Notes under the pieces: model-generated
What the model was told of the DNA's origin: nothing
Seen by the model: only the letters and a program-made list of their open reading frames with translations
Database searches by the model: none
Shown here: piece by piece, positions 49,562 to 62,428 of the stretch
Layout: each line of letters starts with the position of its first letter
Numbering within the stretch: position 1 is the first letter of the stretch
Translations under genes and position numbers: made by a program
Assembly: GCA_036874045.1 (NCBI GenBank)
Contig: CM072342.1
Location: 6,098,501-6,162,500, forward strand
Length of the DNA: 64,000 nucleotides
DNA from: Cymodocea nodosa
Taxonomy: Eukaryota > Streptophyta > Magnoliopsida > Alismatales > Cymodoceaceae
Reading direction: 5' to 3'

Positions 49562-50351
49562 TTGCAAATCAAATAGAAAGAGTACTAGTGGAACATGTTA
49601 GCTACTTGAACACTCACTTGTATCGTAATTTAGTAAAAAATAAAATTACATAGTTCTATCTACCATTGAAGCATAATCTATTGTAGTAGGATTGTGTTGT
49701 GCTCAAATCCTATGGATGAAACAGACATTGATAGATTATAGGCTTAAATTTCAGAACACTACCATTTACTATGATAGTAGTAGTGCTATTAACTTATCCA
49801 AAAATACTGTACTACATTCAAGAGTTAAGCATATCGAGATTAGATAACACTTTCTAAGAGATCATATTGAAAAAGGTCATATTTCACTAGAATATGTTTC
49901 TATAATAGATCAACTTGCATATATTTTTACTAAACCATTAAATGAATCTTTCTTTACTCATATTAGGCATAGCTTAGGAATCCATTCATTATGTGAGTTA
50001 TAATGTAGATTACTATTTTTATGTCTTATTATACAACTCAAGCTCACCACTAAGGAGCTTGTTATATATTCTAACCTTCATTCTTGTAGTACATTAACCA
50101 AATGCACTTATTTAAGGGGAGCACTAAGATTATTGGATAGAAAATTTTCAAGTATACAATTGCAGAACTTTTTTTTCAAATGATAAAAAAAAGGGGAAGA
50201 AATTCAAAAAAATCACCCAACACACAAATAAGGGGAGAAAATGTAAACTTGCTTTAATATCATTTACTATGTGTATATAGATATAATCTAAGGAGTGAAA
50301 TACATGTACTTAATGTAAATGTTTTTTTGTTATTATCAAAAAGGGGGAGAT
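49562..50351 (+). pseudogene. E2 RNase H end, 3' leader and polypurine tract (fossil)
   Basis: RNase H resumes with RKSTSGT near 49580 and ends with LAYIFTKPLNESFFTHIRHS near 49915-49970. A noncoding stretch follows, and the tract aaaaagggggaga lies at 50338-50350, directly before the LTR. Confidence 0.85.
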
Positions 50352-51546
50352 TGAAATGACCTCTATATTTTGATAATGTAAAAACCTATATGAGGAGTCT
50401 TTTGTATTTCACAAGCTAAATAGAAGTTATGCCAAACAAATGTTGCATAAGATAGTTAAAAGAATTCTTGGAGAAACTCATAGAGTTACAGGTTTAAAGG
50501 TAGCAGAATAACTCGTTGAGTTATAGTTTTAAAACTAGTAAAACTCGTTGAGTTACAAGTTTAAAGGTAAAAGAACAACTCATTAAGTTATAAGTTTGAA
50601 GGCAGCACAACTCGTTGAATTAGTAAAAATCAAGTGTAGCTAATTGAATTTATCACATGAAAGAACAAAAAGAACTCGTTGAGTTAGGTAACTCGACGTG
50701 TAATTACAAACTTATAAAATAGTGCAACTCATTGAGTTAACATAACTCAATGTGTACTTAAGAGACTGAACAAATCTCACGTGCACAACTCGTTAAGTTA
50801 GCAACAACTTAACGATCTGGGAAGAAAATGTAAAGAACTGACATCACATGTACAATAAAGGATTTCACATGATAGAACTTATTGAGTTAGCATAACTTAA
50901 CATATATTTACAGAGATAATAAAGAACAACTCGTTAAGTTATTACAGGATATGGAAAAAGACTGGTAAAAAGCTATTGAACAAGACATCAAATGGTAACT
51001 TACTATTTACAAGACTATCAAGAATCAAAATACAATAAATTAAGACCATTGAAAGGTAATATGATCATTAGAGTTACAAATATAAATATAACCAGATCAT
51101 TCTATAATAAAGATAGAGATATACATACAAAAAGAGTAAATTCTACAAGAACAAAAAGAGAAAACAACTATTCACGTTACATTTTTCAAGCATTGTGCAG
51201 AAATTAGGAAAAGACAAATCTAAAGTGTTTTTAAGCTCTTTATGTGCAAATTTTGATAAAAGATAAGCTGATTGATTTATTGAAGTTTATATTAGAAAAC
51301 TTCAAATATTATACGTTAGAGCTTTAACTTTAAAGTTCAAGTGATTAGTTAGTTTTTGCTTCTGCCTGAAAACAAATATGTAAGTAAAATTAATAATGAA
51401 ATTTAAAGTGTACCTTAAAGGTGAACTAACTGGTGAACTACCTAAAACTCTCTGTATGTTATTATTGTCTTTATTCTTTACATTTTGTTGTGCATTACAA
51501 TTTCCTTCTCATTCTTCATCCACAATTGATAAATCATAAATTGATA
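50352..51546 (+). repeat. E2 3' LTR (end missing)
   Basis: It matches the 5' LTR from TGAAATGACC to the aaatcataaattgataa block near 51546. The last 60-70 bases present in the other LTR are absent, so the right end and target duplication cannot be checked. Confidence 0.87.
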
Positions 51547-54500
51547 AACACCAAACTTGGTAGAGAAACGAGAGTAACCATCTACCTAGGCCCTTTGTGA
51601 TCTTCTCATTCCTCGAGCCACATCCACACAAGCATCCTCCAAGTTATCACCGTGGAGGAGTCTCATCAAACGTAGTGGGGACATATTGGGAAAGTTGTCG
51701 GAACAGGGTGGAGGAGAAAGATATGAGAGAGGATGTGAAATGTTAGTTCCCAAACTCTAATTTGAGCCTCAACCTCCTGAAGGGGGCTTGCACCAGAGAT
51801 CAGCGTCCACCACAGCTCATACGCTGATACGCGTGGAAGGGACGACAAGGAGAATCAAAGGTTTTTCCTATTATTTATGGAAAATCCTTCGTAGAGGAAA
51901 TGACATTTCTACTTTTACAAATCTTATTATTTACGAAATTACTCTTAAATAATATATACAATATCAACCATATAAATAATGACTTGCATAAAAATATAAT
52001 AGTGCATATTATGAAATTAAAAAACAATTTTCATGCATTCCATAAAAATCACATAAAATGTTAATTTCTTCACAAAATTATCTACCTTGAAGCACTTTTA
52101 CATAGTTGCCCTTATTATTGATAAATCTCTTAATTTCACTTAAAACATATAAATTGTCCCTTGTAAAAAATCAATTATGCATGAAAATATATAAGAGAAT
52201 GCACTTTTAATGCCAAACATCTAGCGAAGCTCCCAACGAATCCAATGACCCATGACGGATTCTAGTGATGATGTAGCAACTTCGGCATCCTCTCCTACCC
52301 ACTCTAATCATCAAATATTCAAGGAAAATACACCTTTGAACAACCTTAACATTCTCTCTCCATTTCAAGCATCTTCGACCTTTGAATCTACACTTTAACA
52401 ACACTTCGATGGCCTCCAATGGCTTTTCTAGCGACCTTCGATGTCCCTCCAATGACCTTCTCAATTAATTACTCACTACCTCTAGCGCTTTTTAGGTTAA
52501 TCATTGAGCTTTTTTATTTAAAATTTGAGTTAACCTTTACTTTACTAGTAAGTCTCTTCTTTTTTTTCTTTTTTTTTTAGCATTTTTTGTTTCTTTATTA
52601 ATTAATCCATCAAGCCCTCTAATCCTTGTCATTGATTCTTCGTTATTTTTACTTTCCTTTTATTTTCCTTTCTTTAGATTGAAAGTTGAGCATTCACCTA
52701 AATCAACCATCCAACTGTTTAAGTTCCTAATTGATGGAGTAGCACTTAGCCTAAGAGGATTTTCTAATGTCAAAGGACTAGTTCTCTTTCCGTTCCTTTG
52801 GTGTTTTCCTTTTCTTTTGCATCTTTGAATCCTTAAGTACTTCAAGCTAAAATACTACTTCAATAGTTTTCTTCTTCTTTATTTGATACTTTCTTCACCA
52901 CATTGCTTTATCATGTTTCTTTTCTTTTTTTTCAAGTCACCAATCCATATTTCAAATCCTAAACTCACCACAAAACCAACCTACCAATCCATTTTTAGAA
53001 TTTTGGTTTTGATCGTGAAGTTGGTTTATTGGTCAAACTTTTGGAACCCTAACAGATTATTGTGAGTTTTCTTTTTCTTTTGTGAATTGGTGAATTGATT
53101 TATAGGAAGTATCAACGAAGTATGAGAGCTTAACATAATCAAATCTAACTCTTGCCTATATTCCCTTCTTCCTCCCTAATATTTTGTTTTGGCATTTTGT
53201 ATGAACATGTCCACATGACACACTTTATGCATACCTTTACGTTATAAACTACTACACTCATTCACATATATTTTCTATCTAGTTTAGTTACACATTCATT
53301 CCATAGTTACATCCCACACGACAAGTTGCCACTCCACTCTCATCTATTTTGTCTCATATGAATCACTTCAATCTATTCCTCTCCTCTCTTCTTTTGTTTT
53401 ACACACAAGCTTACACTCAGTTTTAGTTAACACTAGTTATTCAATTAAAGATATCTATAATAACTCGATCTTATAAGGATAATTAAGAAGTCAAGTATTT
53501 AAACATATAAGATGTCTAACACCTTCTTTATATATATTCAAAGCACTTACCTAAACATTAGGTTCAAAGACTTTAGCCTTGTTCAACACTTAGAAACCAT
53601 TTTGTGTTTACATATACATTTGTCTAGACTTGAATTAGACTAGGTGTTGAATTCATTATCTTCCTCTAAATAGAAGAGAGAATATTGGTAGTGACATAGA
53701 CTCATGCTCCATAACCGCAATGTTACAGTAGACTTCCAACCAACTGTTGTTTGGGTTTTGATTAACTCCAATGTATTCCAATAAAGTTTTCTTTAGTAAC
53801 TCGTAACCCGTAGTTATTAAATGAGATCCAAGCTTGTGTTCCAAATTTGATAGCTCATTAAAAATAATTAAATACTCTTGCGTCAAATCATTATTCCACT
53901 CTACTTGACTTGTGACTACAAATATCCCTCTTATTGAATTAGTGAGTGGCTCCTATCTTGCTTATGGTGTATTTGACATATTGTCGTTGACTTCATTGCC
54001 ATTCATTACAGCTTTTGGTGTTAGGTTGTCAAGCCTAGTAATTAAATCATAAAGGTTCTTTGACTATGTACTTGAGAAGTTTAAAACAACATTCTTCATT
54101 AATTTGAGAATATACTACAAAATTACATAAATCAAAGACGTAAAGTTAAAGTTTGAAATGAAATAAGATTACAAGTAGCAATAACAACAAAGGACTACAA
54201 AAATTTAAAATGAAATAAAACTACAAGTAATAATAACAACAAAGTACTACAAAATTATATAAATCGAACACATGAAGTTAACATAAGTACATGGATAATG
54301 AAACACATAAAACAAGAAGTACGTTACATGTATTGAAATATTTTTTGAGAAGCAAATCATTTCAGGTTTACACTTTATTATTTCATAGAAACTACATTTC
54401 ATCTTCAACATGCCATTATCTGATCTTGAATTTGGTCTCGTAGTTGACCTATGCAATTCTCATCCTCTATGGTAGGGCTCGCTCGTAATACTTCAATTGG

Positions 54501-54559
54501 CTATGACATCAGTATGGTCATCAATGTTGTCTTTATTTTCTTCATTTAAAGCTTCTTAA
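51547..54559. other. Intergenic stretch without a recognised gene
   Basis: A GC-richer patch at 51590-51860 and a stretch at 52200-52450 have no conserved motif. A minus-strand frame at 53656-53886, whose sensible reading extends upstream to about 54030, has normal composition (HLITTGYELLKKTLLEYIG) but matched no family known to me. Confidence 0.4.
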
Positions 54560-55330
54560 TCCATCTTCTCTCTCTCATCTATAACGAAGTTGTGAAGTAC
54601 CTATCATACATGCAATGACAAATTTCACTTGTATATTGTCGTCATATGGTGACATTAAGTTTAAAATGACTCATCTTTTCTTTAAAATACTATTAGCACG
54701 TTTAGATAATGACTATAGTAGATGATTGAAATTTTTTTTCTAATCCTTTAGGTTGTGATGTACGAAATTCAGGTATATAATATCTTCAAGTTCTATACAG
54801 TACAATGAATCTATTTACATTTAGATATCCGAAATCTACAAGATAATACTTTTCTACAATTTTAGCAGCATATAGTGTTAATTTACATAACTCATTTGTC
54901 AGAAATTAGATGTTGCATATTTAAGGGCTTTACAATCATGTATTGTGTCTTCCCATCCAATTAATGCAAAAATAAATCTCATTTGAAAATCATAAATACT
55001 AAAAATATTTTGTGTTGTTCTCTTCACGTCTCTACCACATCTAAACGCAATATATGTAATTTTATCCATTAAGTAGTGAATATATGTTACATCGAGTGCG
55101 TTGATTGTATTTTTGAAGAATAACATGTACTTAAGATTATTTTTTAAAAATTAAAGTGTGTTATTAAATGACTCTTTTCACTATATTACATCTAATGTTC
55201 AAGTAATTATGACATTTAATACACGTTGTATGTATTTGCTTATGATTTGTTGCAGATGTTGTAAGACTACGTGAAGAAAAATAATTTATTTTTTGAGTTG
55301 TGACTTAATAATTGAAGAAAAATTTTAACT
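54560..55330 (-). pseudogene. PIF/Harbinger transposase remnant
   Basis: The minus strand reads INALDVTYIH (first catalytic Asp, near 55093), then FRCGRDVK, FDMQF-type IYDFQMRFIFALIGWEDT, and YYLVDFGYLNVNRF (second Asp, near 54835). A weakened end resembles FGVLKKRF..L near 54680. These are the DDE_Tnp_4 landmarks. The gene is decayed: the GTH after the first Asp is altered to VTY, stops interrupt the reading near 54810, and the frame shifts before the C-terminal part. It belongs to a different Harbinger subgroup from copy A, judging by the FRCRKG-like motif. Confidence 0.8.
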
Positions 55331-57167
55331 TATTCTTCGACAGGAACTCATTGACCATCAGATAAAAGATTATTTTCTTTACGTAACCTCAAAAATATAT
55401 TAGACATTATCCTACAAGTAATCAAAACATATCCTTCAATGATCATTTAACATGTCCCTAACAACTTCACTTCTTGTATATCTAACATTATAAATAATTT
55501 GTATAAGAGGAAATACTATTGTTGCATTATGGTATAGAAGAGAACTATTACCTATATTTGTTCTTCATATGCCAACTCATAAAAGTCACCACATTCAAGT
55601 AATTTATCCATTTTATCAAAATTAAATAAAACGAATGTTATAATAAAGTATATGTCCAAGTCTACTGTCTAAGTACATAATCCTAATCGATGAACACAAT
55701 ATGTTATAATCATTCATTCATAAAAAGGTTAATAAAACAAACATGTAAATGGTTGACTATCTGCATTCTCTTCTAGATTTCAATAGCTGCACTTCACCAG
55801 CTCCATCACATTCAAAAGAGCAATCAGTATTTTGCCATCATTAGTAAATGGTTGTATGCATTTATTTCTAGCACATCATTAGCAGGTTTTGTAACACTAC
55901 AATAAAAAGTTTTCTAACTTACCTCTCTTAATTTACGGTAAATTTTGAAATATATAAAAGATATAAGTATATTCAACCCATAATTTATATGATCGTGGAA
56001 CACTGATGGGTACATGTCAAAATTGTTTGCTATCATATAAATCATTAAAAGGTTTGTTGCTTAGGCAACTTTTTCTATCTCATAAATTTAGCAGGTTTGT
56101 TTTTGGAGTGAGTGCAATGTTCTTCCACACGCAATGGACAATGTTATTGTTTATTAGCTTGTGTTCAGTATCTTGCCTGTTAATAATATATATTTTTATA
56201 TTAATTTTTTTTCCACATTTTTATTTTCTGTTGGTTCACTAGTTTATTTACAAAAGTACTACTTTTTGACTCATGTAGCATTAGTGGTGCATTTAATTCG
56301 TTATGAAATTTTTTGGTGTTGATCTTATATGACCTTTCCATTATTTGTATATTTTTGTTGACTTCTTTTGGATTTTTAATTGGATGCTTTAAGTTTATCA
56401 TATCTGGGATTATTTTTTAAAAAAATTCTAAGGAGTAATTTGATTAAGTTGGGAGAGTATGGAAGAATGTATTAGGTAGTTGTGCAAGTTGTTTTTTTTT
56501 TTATTGTGTTCTTCGTTTATTGTTTTAATTTTAGATATTTTGTATAGACTTATGAGATAGAAATGTAGACCATATTTGTTGTTGTGAAATTTAATGTAAA
56601 TTAGGTTTTATTTCTACGTTGATTCTGATATAAATATAATTTTTGTTTATTAGAATAAGACTTGTTTATAATAATAAGACACTCTATTAGATAAAACACA
56701 TCTATTTTTCAAATTAAAACTTTATCACCATCTATTTATTCTTTACAAATGTTTTGAACTTTTTGTTAGCATTTTTGTGAAATAGATTGAATCAAATGGA
56801 CAAGATAGTTTGAAATTGAAATTAACAAATTTAAGTTAAAAGCTTGACAAGAATTTTCCCATGAGACTCATCTAACATTTACTTGGGATTTATAATTAAA
56901 GTTGAATAAGTCCTTTTAATTAACCCCAAAATAAAAGGATATATTCAATGTAGAAAACCTAGACCTAATGGGAAAATTAGTTAAAGAATAAGTAGAATAA
57001 TAACTTAAAAAGAATATTAAAATAAGTTACATTTTCAGAATTATCAAACGATATTTATGGGAAAAAAAAAACCTAAAAGAAAATCACCAATTCGGCGATA
57101 TATGCAAGACGAACGGCAGGTGTGATTTCCACTGCATTCTCTCGCTCGACCTCTTCACCGCGTGACG
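55331..57167. other. Intergenic stretch and 5' flank of the OSCP gene
   Basis: AT-rich with no recognised gene up to the OSCP gene. The 5' untranslated region of OSCP probably begins within the last 100 bases, where the composition rises in GC (cgatatatgcaagacgaac to the start codon). Frames at 56006-56242 and 56201-56401 are rejected as chance. Confidence 0.5.
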
Positions 57168-60100
57168 ATGGCGGGGCGTCTCAGATCGAGCCTACCCTAC
57201 CTCCGCAACCTTGTCAGATCGGAAACCTTCTCTTCCAGAACCTCCGTCCCACGGGCCGCTGCAAACCCTAGCGCTGCCGTTTCAGGGGTAAAGGAACGTT
57301 TCCTGCTTTTTAGGTTTCGCAATATGTATGCTTCTTCTGTTCTGATTGCGTGTCGGGGATTTGGAGTGAAGTGATTTAGTTTTTATGCTTCTTGATCGTC
57401 CATGGATGAATGACTTGATTGTTTCGCGCTCTGGGTTTTCTGATTGCAGCGCTTGAGGAATTACTCGAGCGATTCGAACTGGAAGGAGGCCTACGTTCCA
57501 GTTATCACGTCGATGATTTCAGGGACACATGGAACGGAACTGGGGTGGGAGAAACCTAAGGTTAAGGTATGGAGTAGTTCCTCTCAATGGCTTGTTGCCT
57601 GGATAGCCTTGAAACTTCTTCTTTTTTGTTCACGTTTCGTCTTTTATTACTAGTTTCTTCACATGACATAAAAATTGGGTCTAATAATGAACTATCGAAC
57701 TGTCAAAGATGAAAACCTTTTTTTTCTGAAGACCACCTGGCAGCATTTTGATGTTATCTACTTCCGGTAATCTTTGTTAGCTCCTTGGCTTTTCAGTTTC
57801 TGTTCGATGGGAAACGGACATTGGGTTCTTTACACACTTTTCTTGTAGTGTTTGTTTAGAAGATAGACACTCCGCATAGTGGAGGAATGTTGATCACTCC
57901 TGCTTCGCACAATGGAGAGAGTGGAGCGTCAATCTTGGTATTGTTCATGCATAGGGTTTTTTGAAGTGGTGAAAGAGCGGTGATTTGAGTACTTCATGCT
58001 AGAGTGGTTGTCATCCCATCTTGAAAAGTCCTTTCCGCCTGTTGACAATTTGCCTTTCACATGCAACATCCCAATCTTATGCCTGCAAAGTAGTGGAGTT
58101 CGCTGCGGCAAACAAACTCTACTCCTGAATGTCAACTCTATCTGTGAGTGTCACTCCCACAAGGCATGGCTGTGGTGGAGCTCTGCTTTGGAGCAGCATG
58201 GCTGGAGTGACAAAAAAAACGTGCCCTGGGTCTTAAATTACATTTGATATTTGCAATATTCAATGTTGGCAACTCGTACTTTTTTAAAAAACATTTTTTT
58301 ACTGAAGGGAACTCTACCTATGGTGAGTGAAATGTGGATCCAAATATTTCCAAATATTGATTTATTGTGAGTGTTCAATAGAATATGGATTCAAATATTA
58401 ATGTTGATTTTCAGAAATATTAATATTTATTATCAGAATTTTCTGAATGTAAGTAGAAATTTGGGCGTTTCGAATAAATATCAATACAGAAATCAACATT
58501 TGGATACTTTATACTCCCACATTTTTTATAAAATAGCAATTCCAGGTGATTTGAAGCTTTACTATACTGTATAAGTGTTAAAAATTTTAAATATATGGTC
58601 TCAATATTTTTTATTCTATAGTGCCATTTGATTTTATTCTTTTGTTCATGCTAACCATAATATTATTTGTATTCATTTGAATGTCTCCTGTTGTAGTTCT
58701 AATTTTTTAAATCTAACATATACTTGTATCTATAATCATATTTCAAAATTAAAAAATATGACTATGATAAAGACTGTGTGCAATCTGTATCTGATTTGTT
58801 TGCACCCTAGTTAGCCCCAAGGTTATTATGGTACCAAGGCATTGGCATTAGGTACCTTGGGTGTTCAGACACCTATGCAACACCTATGTGCCATTATTTT
58901 TTCAGATGTAGTTATACATATGTATATGTACATGTGTGTGTGTATGTATGTTTGTATACATGTGTGTGCATGAGATCCTAATATATCAAAACCGTGTATA
59001 TGTATATTACTATATGATCAACAACTTTAAGTTTAGACATTTAAATTAATAAACAGTAATTTTTTTTTCCAATGATAAAAACTAAATGTTATGTAGCATT
59101 TAGGATAAGTCAAACAATGAGATCAAAGCCGTTTGCATTTTCACTTCTTCAACCTTTCTCTTTATCCCTTGCATGAACCATTTGAGCATTGTGTTTGCAA
59201 TGACTGTGGTGGTTTTGGGGCATTTCAAGATGCCACTATAGCCACCTATGAGATGCTGTCTTTGTTGCTTAATGGTTGGATACCACTCTTGCTCTTCTAC
59301 CGGCATACATTTTTTCACTAAAATTTGATCACCATGCAATTCTGAGGTATTTATAGTGTTATACTTGGATCATCTTGATGGATCATCTCATGATAGAATC
59401 AGCTCAATGAATGTTTGCACTTGTATTTCATTTTTAGTCTTAAAAGATGATAGTGGAGGTGGCATATGATTACTGATGAGATATTGTGATGACATCCCAT
59501 ATAAAAATAAAAGTAATTCTGTTTCTAAAAATAAAGTATGAATCACTAAATCATTATGGATCACTAAGTCAGCCTGTTGATTTAAAAAAATAAAAATCCC
59601 TTTAACACATGTTGTATGCTGGGAAGTGTGAAGGACTTGTAATCAGATTATTTTCCAATTATCTGGATGCTATATGAGGGACTTGATGTTATTGGAAAAG
59701 TACTTTTGGGAATTCTAGGCTATTCTACATTGATTTGATTTGATTTTTTTTCTTGATGTGATTTGATTTTTTTATTTCTTCTTTGTTGGTTCATCACGAT
59801 GGTAAATCCTTTTTCATGAATGTATCTTATTATTTTCTTCTTAATGAGATTTATTCTTCATTCTTTTCAAAAAAAATCCACCAAAATTCAGAATATCCAT
59901 GAAAAGTCCAATATACCAAAAAAAAAAATGAAGTTAAAGATGATAACTAATATCAGAGAGACTAAAAATAACTAAGATTCATCCATTTAAGATATATAAA
60001 GGTAAAAAATGAACCAAAATTAGAGAAAAAAAATATTTACAATGCACATAATTAACCTAAGATGAAAAATGAACATTAAAGGGAAATCAATAAAACAACA

Positions 60101-62428
60101 ACAAACAATAGCCTGTGCCATGACCCACTATGTTGAATTGGCCACAGGAATTATTTTCTTCCATATATTTATATCTATGGTCAAATATTTGGTTAAATTA
60201 CATAAATTTAAATCTTTATGTTAAACATAAAATCCAATGTAAAAATAGAATACAAAAGGGTTTTTGGTATTTGTGCAACTTCAACTATTTGGTAAATGGT
60301 TTAGTATTTGTTGATAAGGGTGTGGGGTGGGGCTTTGTGGCAAAGGATTGCATCGGTGAAGTGGTATGGTGGTTGATTACCTTTTAGGAAACTTGTTCCT
60401 GCTAGAGAGGTTTGGGGGCTGTGGAAGGGAATTCATTAATGGTGTTAATGTGACCTTTGGTGTTCCCTATGTGTGACTCTTGATGTTCTTAATGTGTATT
60501 TTGTTAATGAATATATTCACTTCCACCATTTCATTTGTTTCAACATGGTATTAGAGCTTTAGGTTTTGAAGGTCTATTAACTTTCATCTTCTTGGTAGGG
60601 AGGAGGGAAACCCTAGCTATCACCCTCCTCCCTCCCTACCATAGTTTCTAACTATTGTCTCTCTGCTTCTTTGCTCTTCATTTGTGCATGATGTCTTCTT
60701 TAGCTTCTCTCCTTCGTGTGCTAGTTATTCTTTACTATCGTTCTCTTGTAAAGCTTGCACAACATCTGTGACTCTTCCATCAAAGCTTTCTACCTCTCGA
60801 TGAGCGACACACCACACTTGACAATGTTCCTCCTTCACATTCATTGAACTTCTGTGATGATGTCCTCCCATAGCATTAGTCCTCTCCAATAGCATAAGAG
60901 TCTTCTCTTCTTTTACTCGGGCTTTGTTGGCTTGCCCCCTCTCTCAAAGATTGTTGTCATCTGCACCCATTAGGGTTGTAGATGAACGAATGCAAGCCAT
61001 TTTGTCGAGGGAGGAGAAAGTAGGAGGAAAGAAAGAAAAGAAACAAAAATTATATATAAAGAAAGGGGGAGGAAAATAGAGAGAGAGGAGAAGGAGAAAA
61101 GGACGATAAAAAAATGGTGGAAGCACCAAAAAAAGACATCAAAAAAAAAATCAAAAGAAAGGAAAAGGACAAGGAAAAAAAATAATGGACAAAAAACTTG
61201 TTAATACTTTATCAATCTCCAAGTAACTCTTGTGTGCCTTGATGTTGCAGCATGGTGGCCCCACAAGGTATTTTTGAGGTTTATGGAATGACCTCTAGTA
61301 AAAATCCACTAGGGTTTGTGGAATACCTCAAGTTAACAATCCACATCACTCTTGGATGAATGATAATGTGTGTAATGTTTCTTTGTGATCAACTAGGGTT
61401 TGATCACTTCTCTTACTTGCATTTTTATTTGTCCATTATGTATCTCCTTGTAACTTTTTCTTTATTTTGTTCTAGTTTTACTTATGAGCCTAGTTCAAGT
61501 TGGATGCTCCAACTTGAGGGGGAGTGTTAAATGTGTGAGTAAATAGGTATTAGATTTAAAAACATAACATAATAACATATTATTATAAACTTACACATAA
61601 TTATAAACTTATGGCTCTGTGACCTGATTGACCCATATAATTATAAACTTACCCAATTGACCTGAATAACCAATATGTCTTGATTGGCCACCTGTCTTGA
61701 ACATTTAATGGGTCAGGTCAACTTGAGGTGGTTCAGTTGTGTCCTTCATATCAGCCTAGCATACTTGTTCTGGCATGGTGCTAAGACACTATAAGCAGAT
61801 TGGGCATTTCAACTTTGTCTAGCCACTGTTAATTTTTTATAATTTGTTTTTATTTAAAATCCCATTGCATTTTATTTCATTTTCTTCATTACACTTTCAA
61901 TTGCCAGTAATCCATATTAGTGATATACTGATTTTCTTAAAATGTTATTATATGTAATGGGAGAAACTGTTTTTTTCTCTAAATTTATTTATGGGACCTA
62001 GATTGCAATTTTTATAAAAATAATGACAACCATATGTTGTTATGACATATATAAAAATGTTATCTTTTAAGGTTAATACAAATCTGACAAGATGTTACAT
62101 TATTGCCATTTACACTAGGAAGTATCAGGCTATGGAATATAACATTATGATGTTCTGATCATGGTTGTTTAATATTGAACTCAGGTACCTTTGACATTGT
62201 TTGGAGGAATGGGAAATTATGCCACTGCTCTCTTTGTTGCTGCCTCAAGTGCCAATAAGATTGAGAAAGTTGAAGCTGAGGTTTTAGAAATTGTTGAGAA
62301 TTCAAAGAAAAATTCTGATATTTCTGAATTCCTGAAAGATTTGTCCACCCCAAGGAAGACAAGGGTAAAATACGTGCAGGACATGTGTGCTAAATCTGGG
62401 TACTCAGATATCACCAAGAATTTCATGT
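57168..62428 (+). CDS. OSCP: Mitochondrial ATP synthase OSCP subunit (subunit O / delta), 5' part
   Basis: OSCP joins the F1 head to the peripheral stalk of mitochondrial ATP synthase. Exon 1 (57168-57287) encodes 40 residues of an Arg/Ser/Ala-rich mitochondrial presequence (MAGRLRSSLPYLRNLVRSE). Exon 2 (57450-57566) encodes 39 residues ending in KPKVK. Exon 3 (62185-62428) encodes the family core VPLTLFGGMGNYATALFVAA to SDITKNFM, and ends in phase 1 at a GTAAGC donor. All junctions are GT...AG and in phase. The ATG at 57168 is used because the upstream GTG is not a start in eukaryotes. The linker in exon 2 (YSSDSNWKEAYVPVITSMIS) is longer than in typical plant OSCPs. The remaining C-terminal 80-100 residues must lie beyond the window edge. 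It looks intact. Confidence 0.9.
58915..58975. repeat. TG-rich microsatellite
   Basis: Imperfect run of tgtgtgtgtatgtatgtttg and tacatgtgtgtgca units in the intron. Confidence 0.8.
60443..61630 (+). mobile_element. TRIM-like Ty1-copia derivative in OSCP intron 2
   Basis: The primer-binding type site TGGTATTAGAGC (60546-60557) follows CAACA, as at an LTR end, and a polypurine tract ttgagggggag (61514-61524) is followed by TGTTAA, as at an LTR start. A TGTTAATG at 60443 would give a 5' LTR of only about 103 bp. The 950 bp between the sites have a copia-type leader (aaaccctagctatcaccctc) and no gag or pol. This fits a non-autonomous terminal-repeat element in miniature. Similarity between the two proposed LTRs is weak beyond the first bases, so the outer limits are uncertain. 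Confidence 0.5.
61005..61190. repeat. Purine-rich tract
   Basis: About 185 bases made mostly of A and G (gaggaaagaaagaaaag, agagagaggagaaggag, aaaaaaaatcaaaag) inside the TRIM-like element. It yields a false minus-strand frame rich in Phe, Pro, Leu and Ser. Confidence 0.7.

Larger units (their letters stand above)
40690..51546 (+). mobile_element. Ty1-copia SIRE-like retrotransposon E2, old, with two nested insertions
   Basis: The left LTR is 40690-41902 and the right LTR is 50352 to about 51546, where the last part is missing. A degraded primer site follows the left LTR at 41903, and a polypurine tract lies directly before the right LTR. The gag has SIRE-style motifs and a CCHC knuckle, and integrase, reverse transcriptase and RNase H follow in copia order. 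Two copies of repeat X are inserted, one in gag and one in RNase H. The frame is broken many times (well over ten), and the LTRs differ by about 15% in a sampled stretch, so it is the oldest of the three large elements here. Confidence 0.9.
57567..62184 (+). other. Intron 2 of the OSCP gene, 4.6 kb
   Basis: Flanked by a GTATGG donor and a CTCAG acceptor. It holds AT-rich sequence, a GT-rich microsatellite (58915-58975), a TRIM-like copia derivative (60443 to about 61630) and a purine-rich tract within it. No other coding exon was recognised. Confidence 0.8.

Noticed and set aside
57929-58247. Plus and minus frames in the first part of OSCP intron 2
   Set aside because: No conserved motif, no splice-compatible link to the OSCP exons, and the OSCP phase is satisfied without them.
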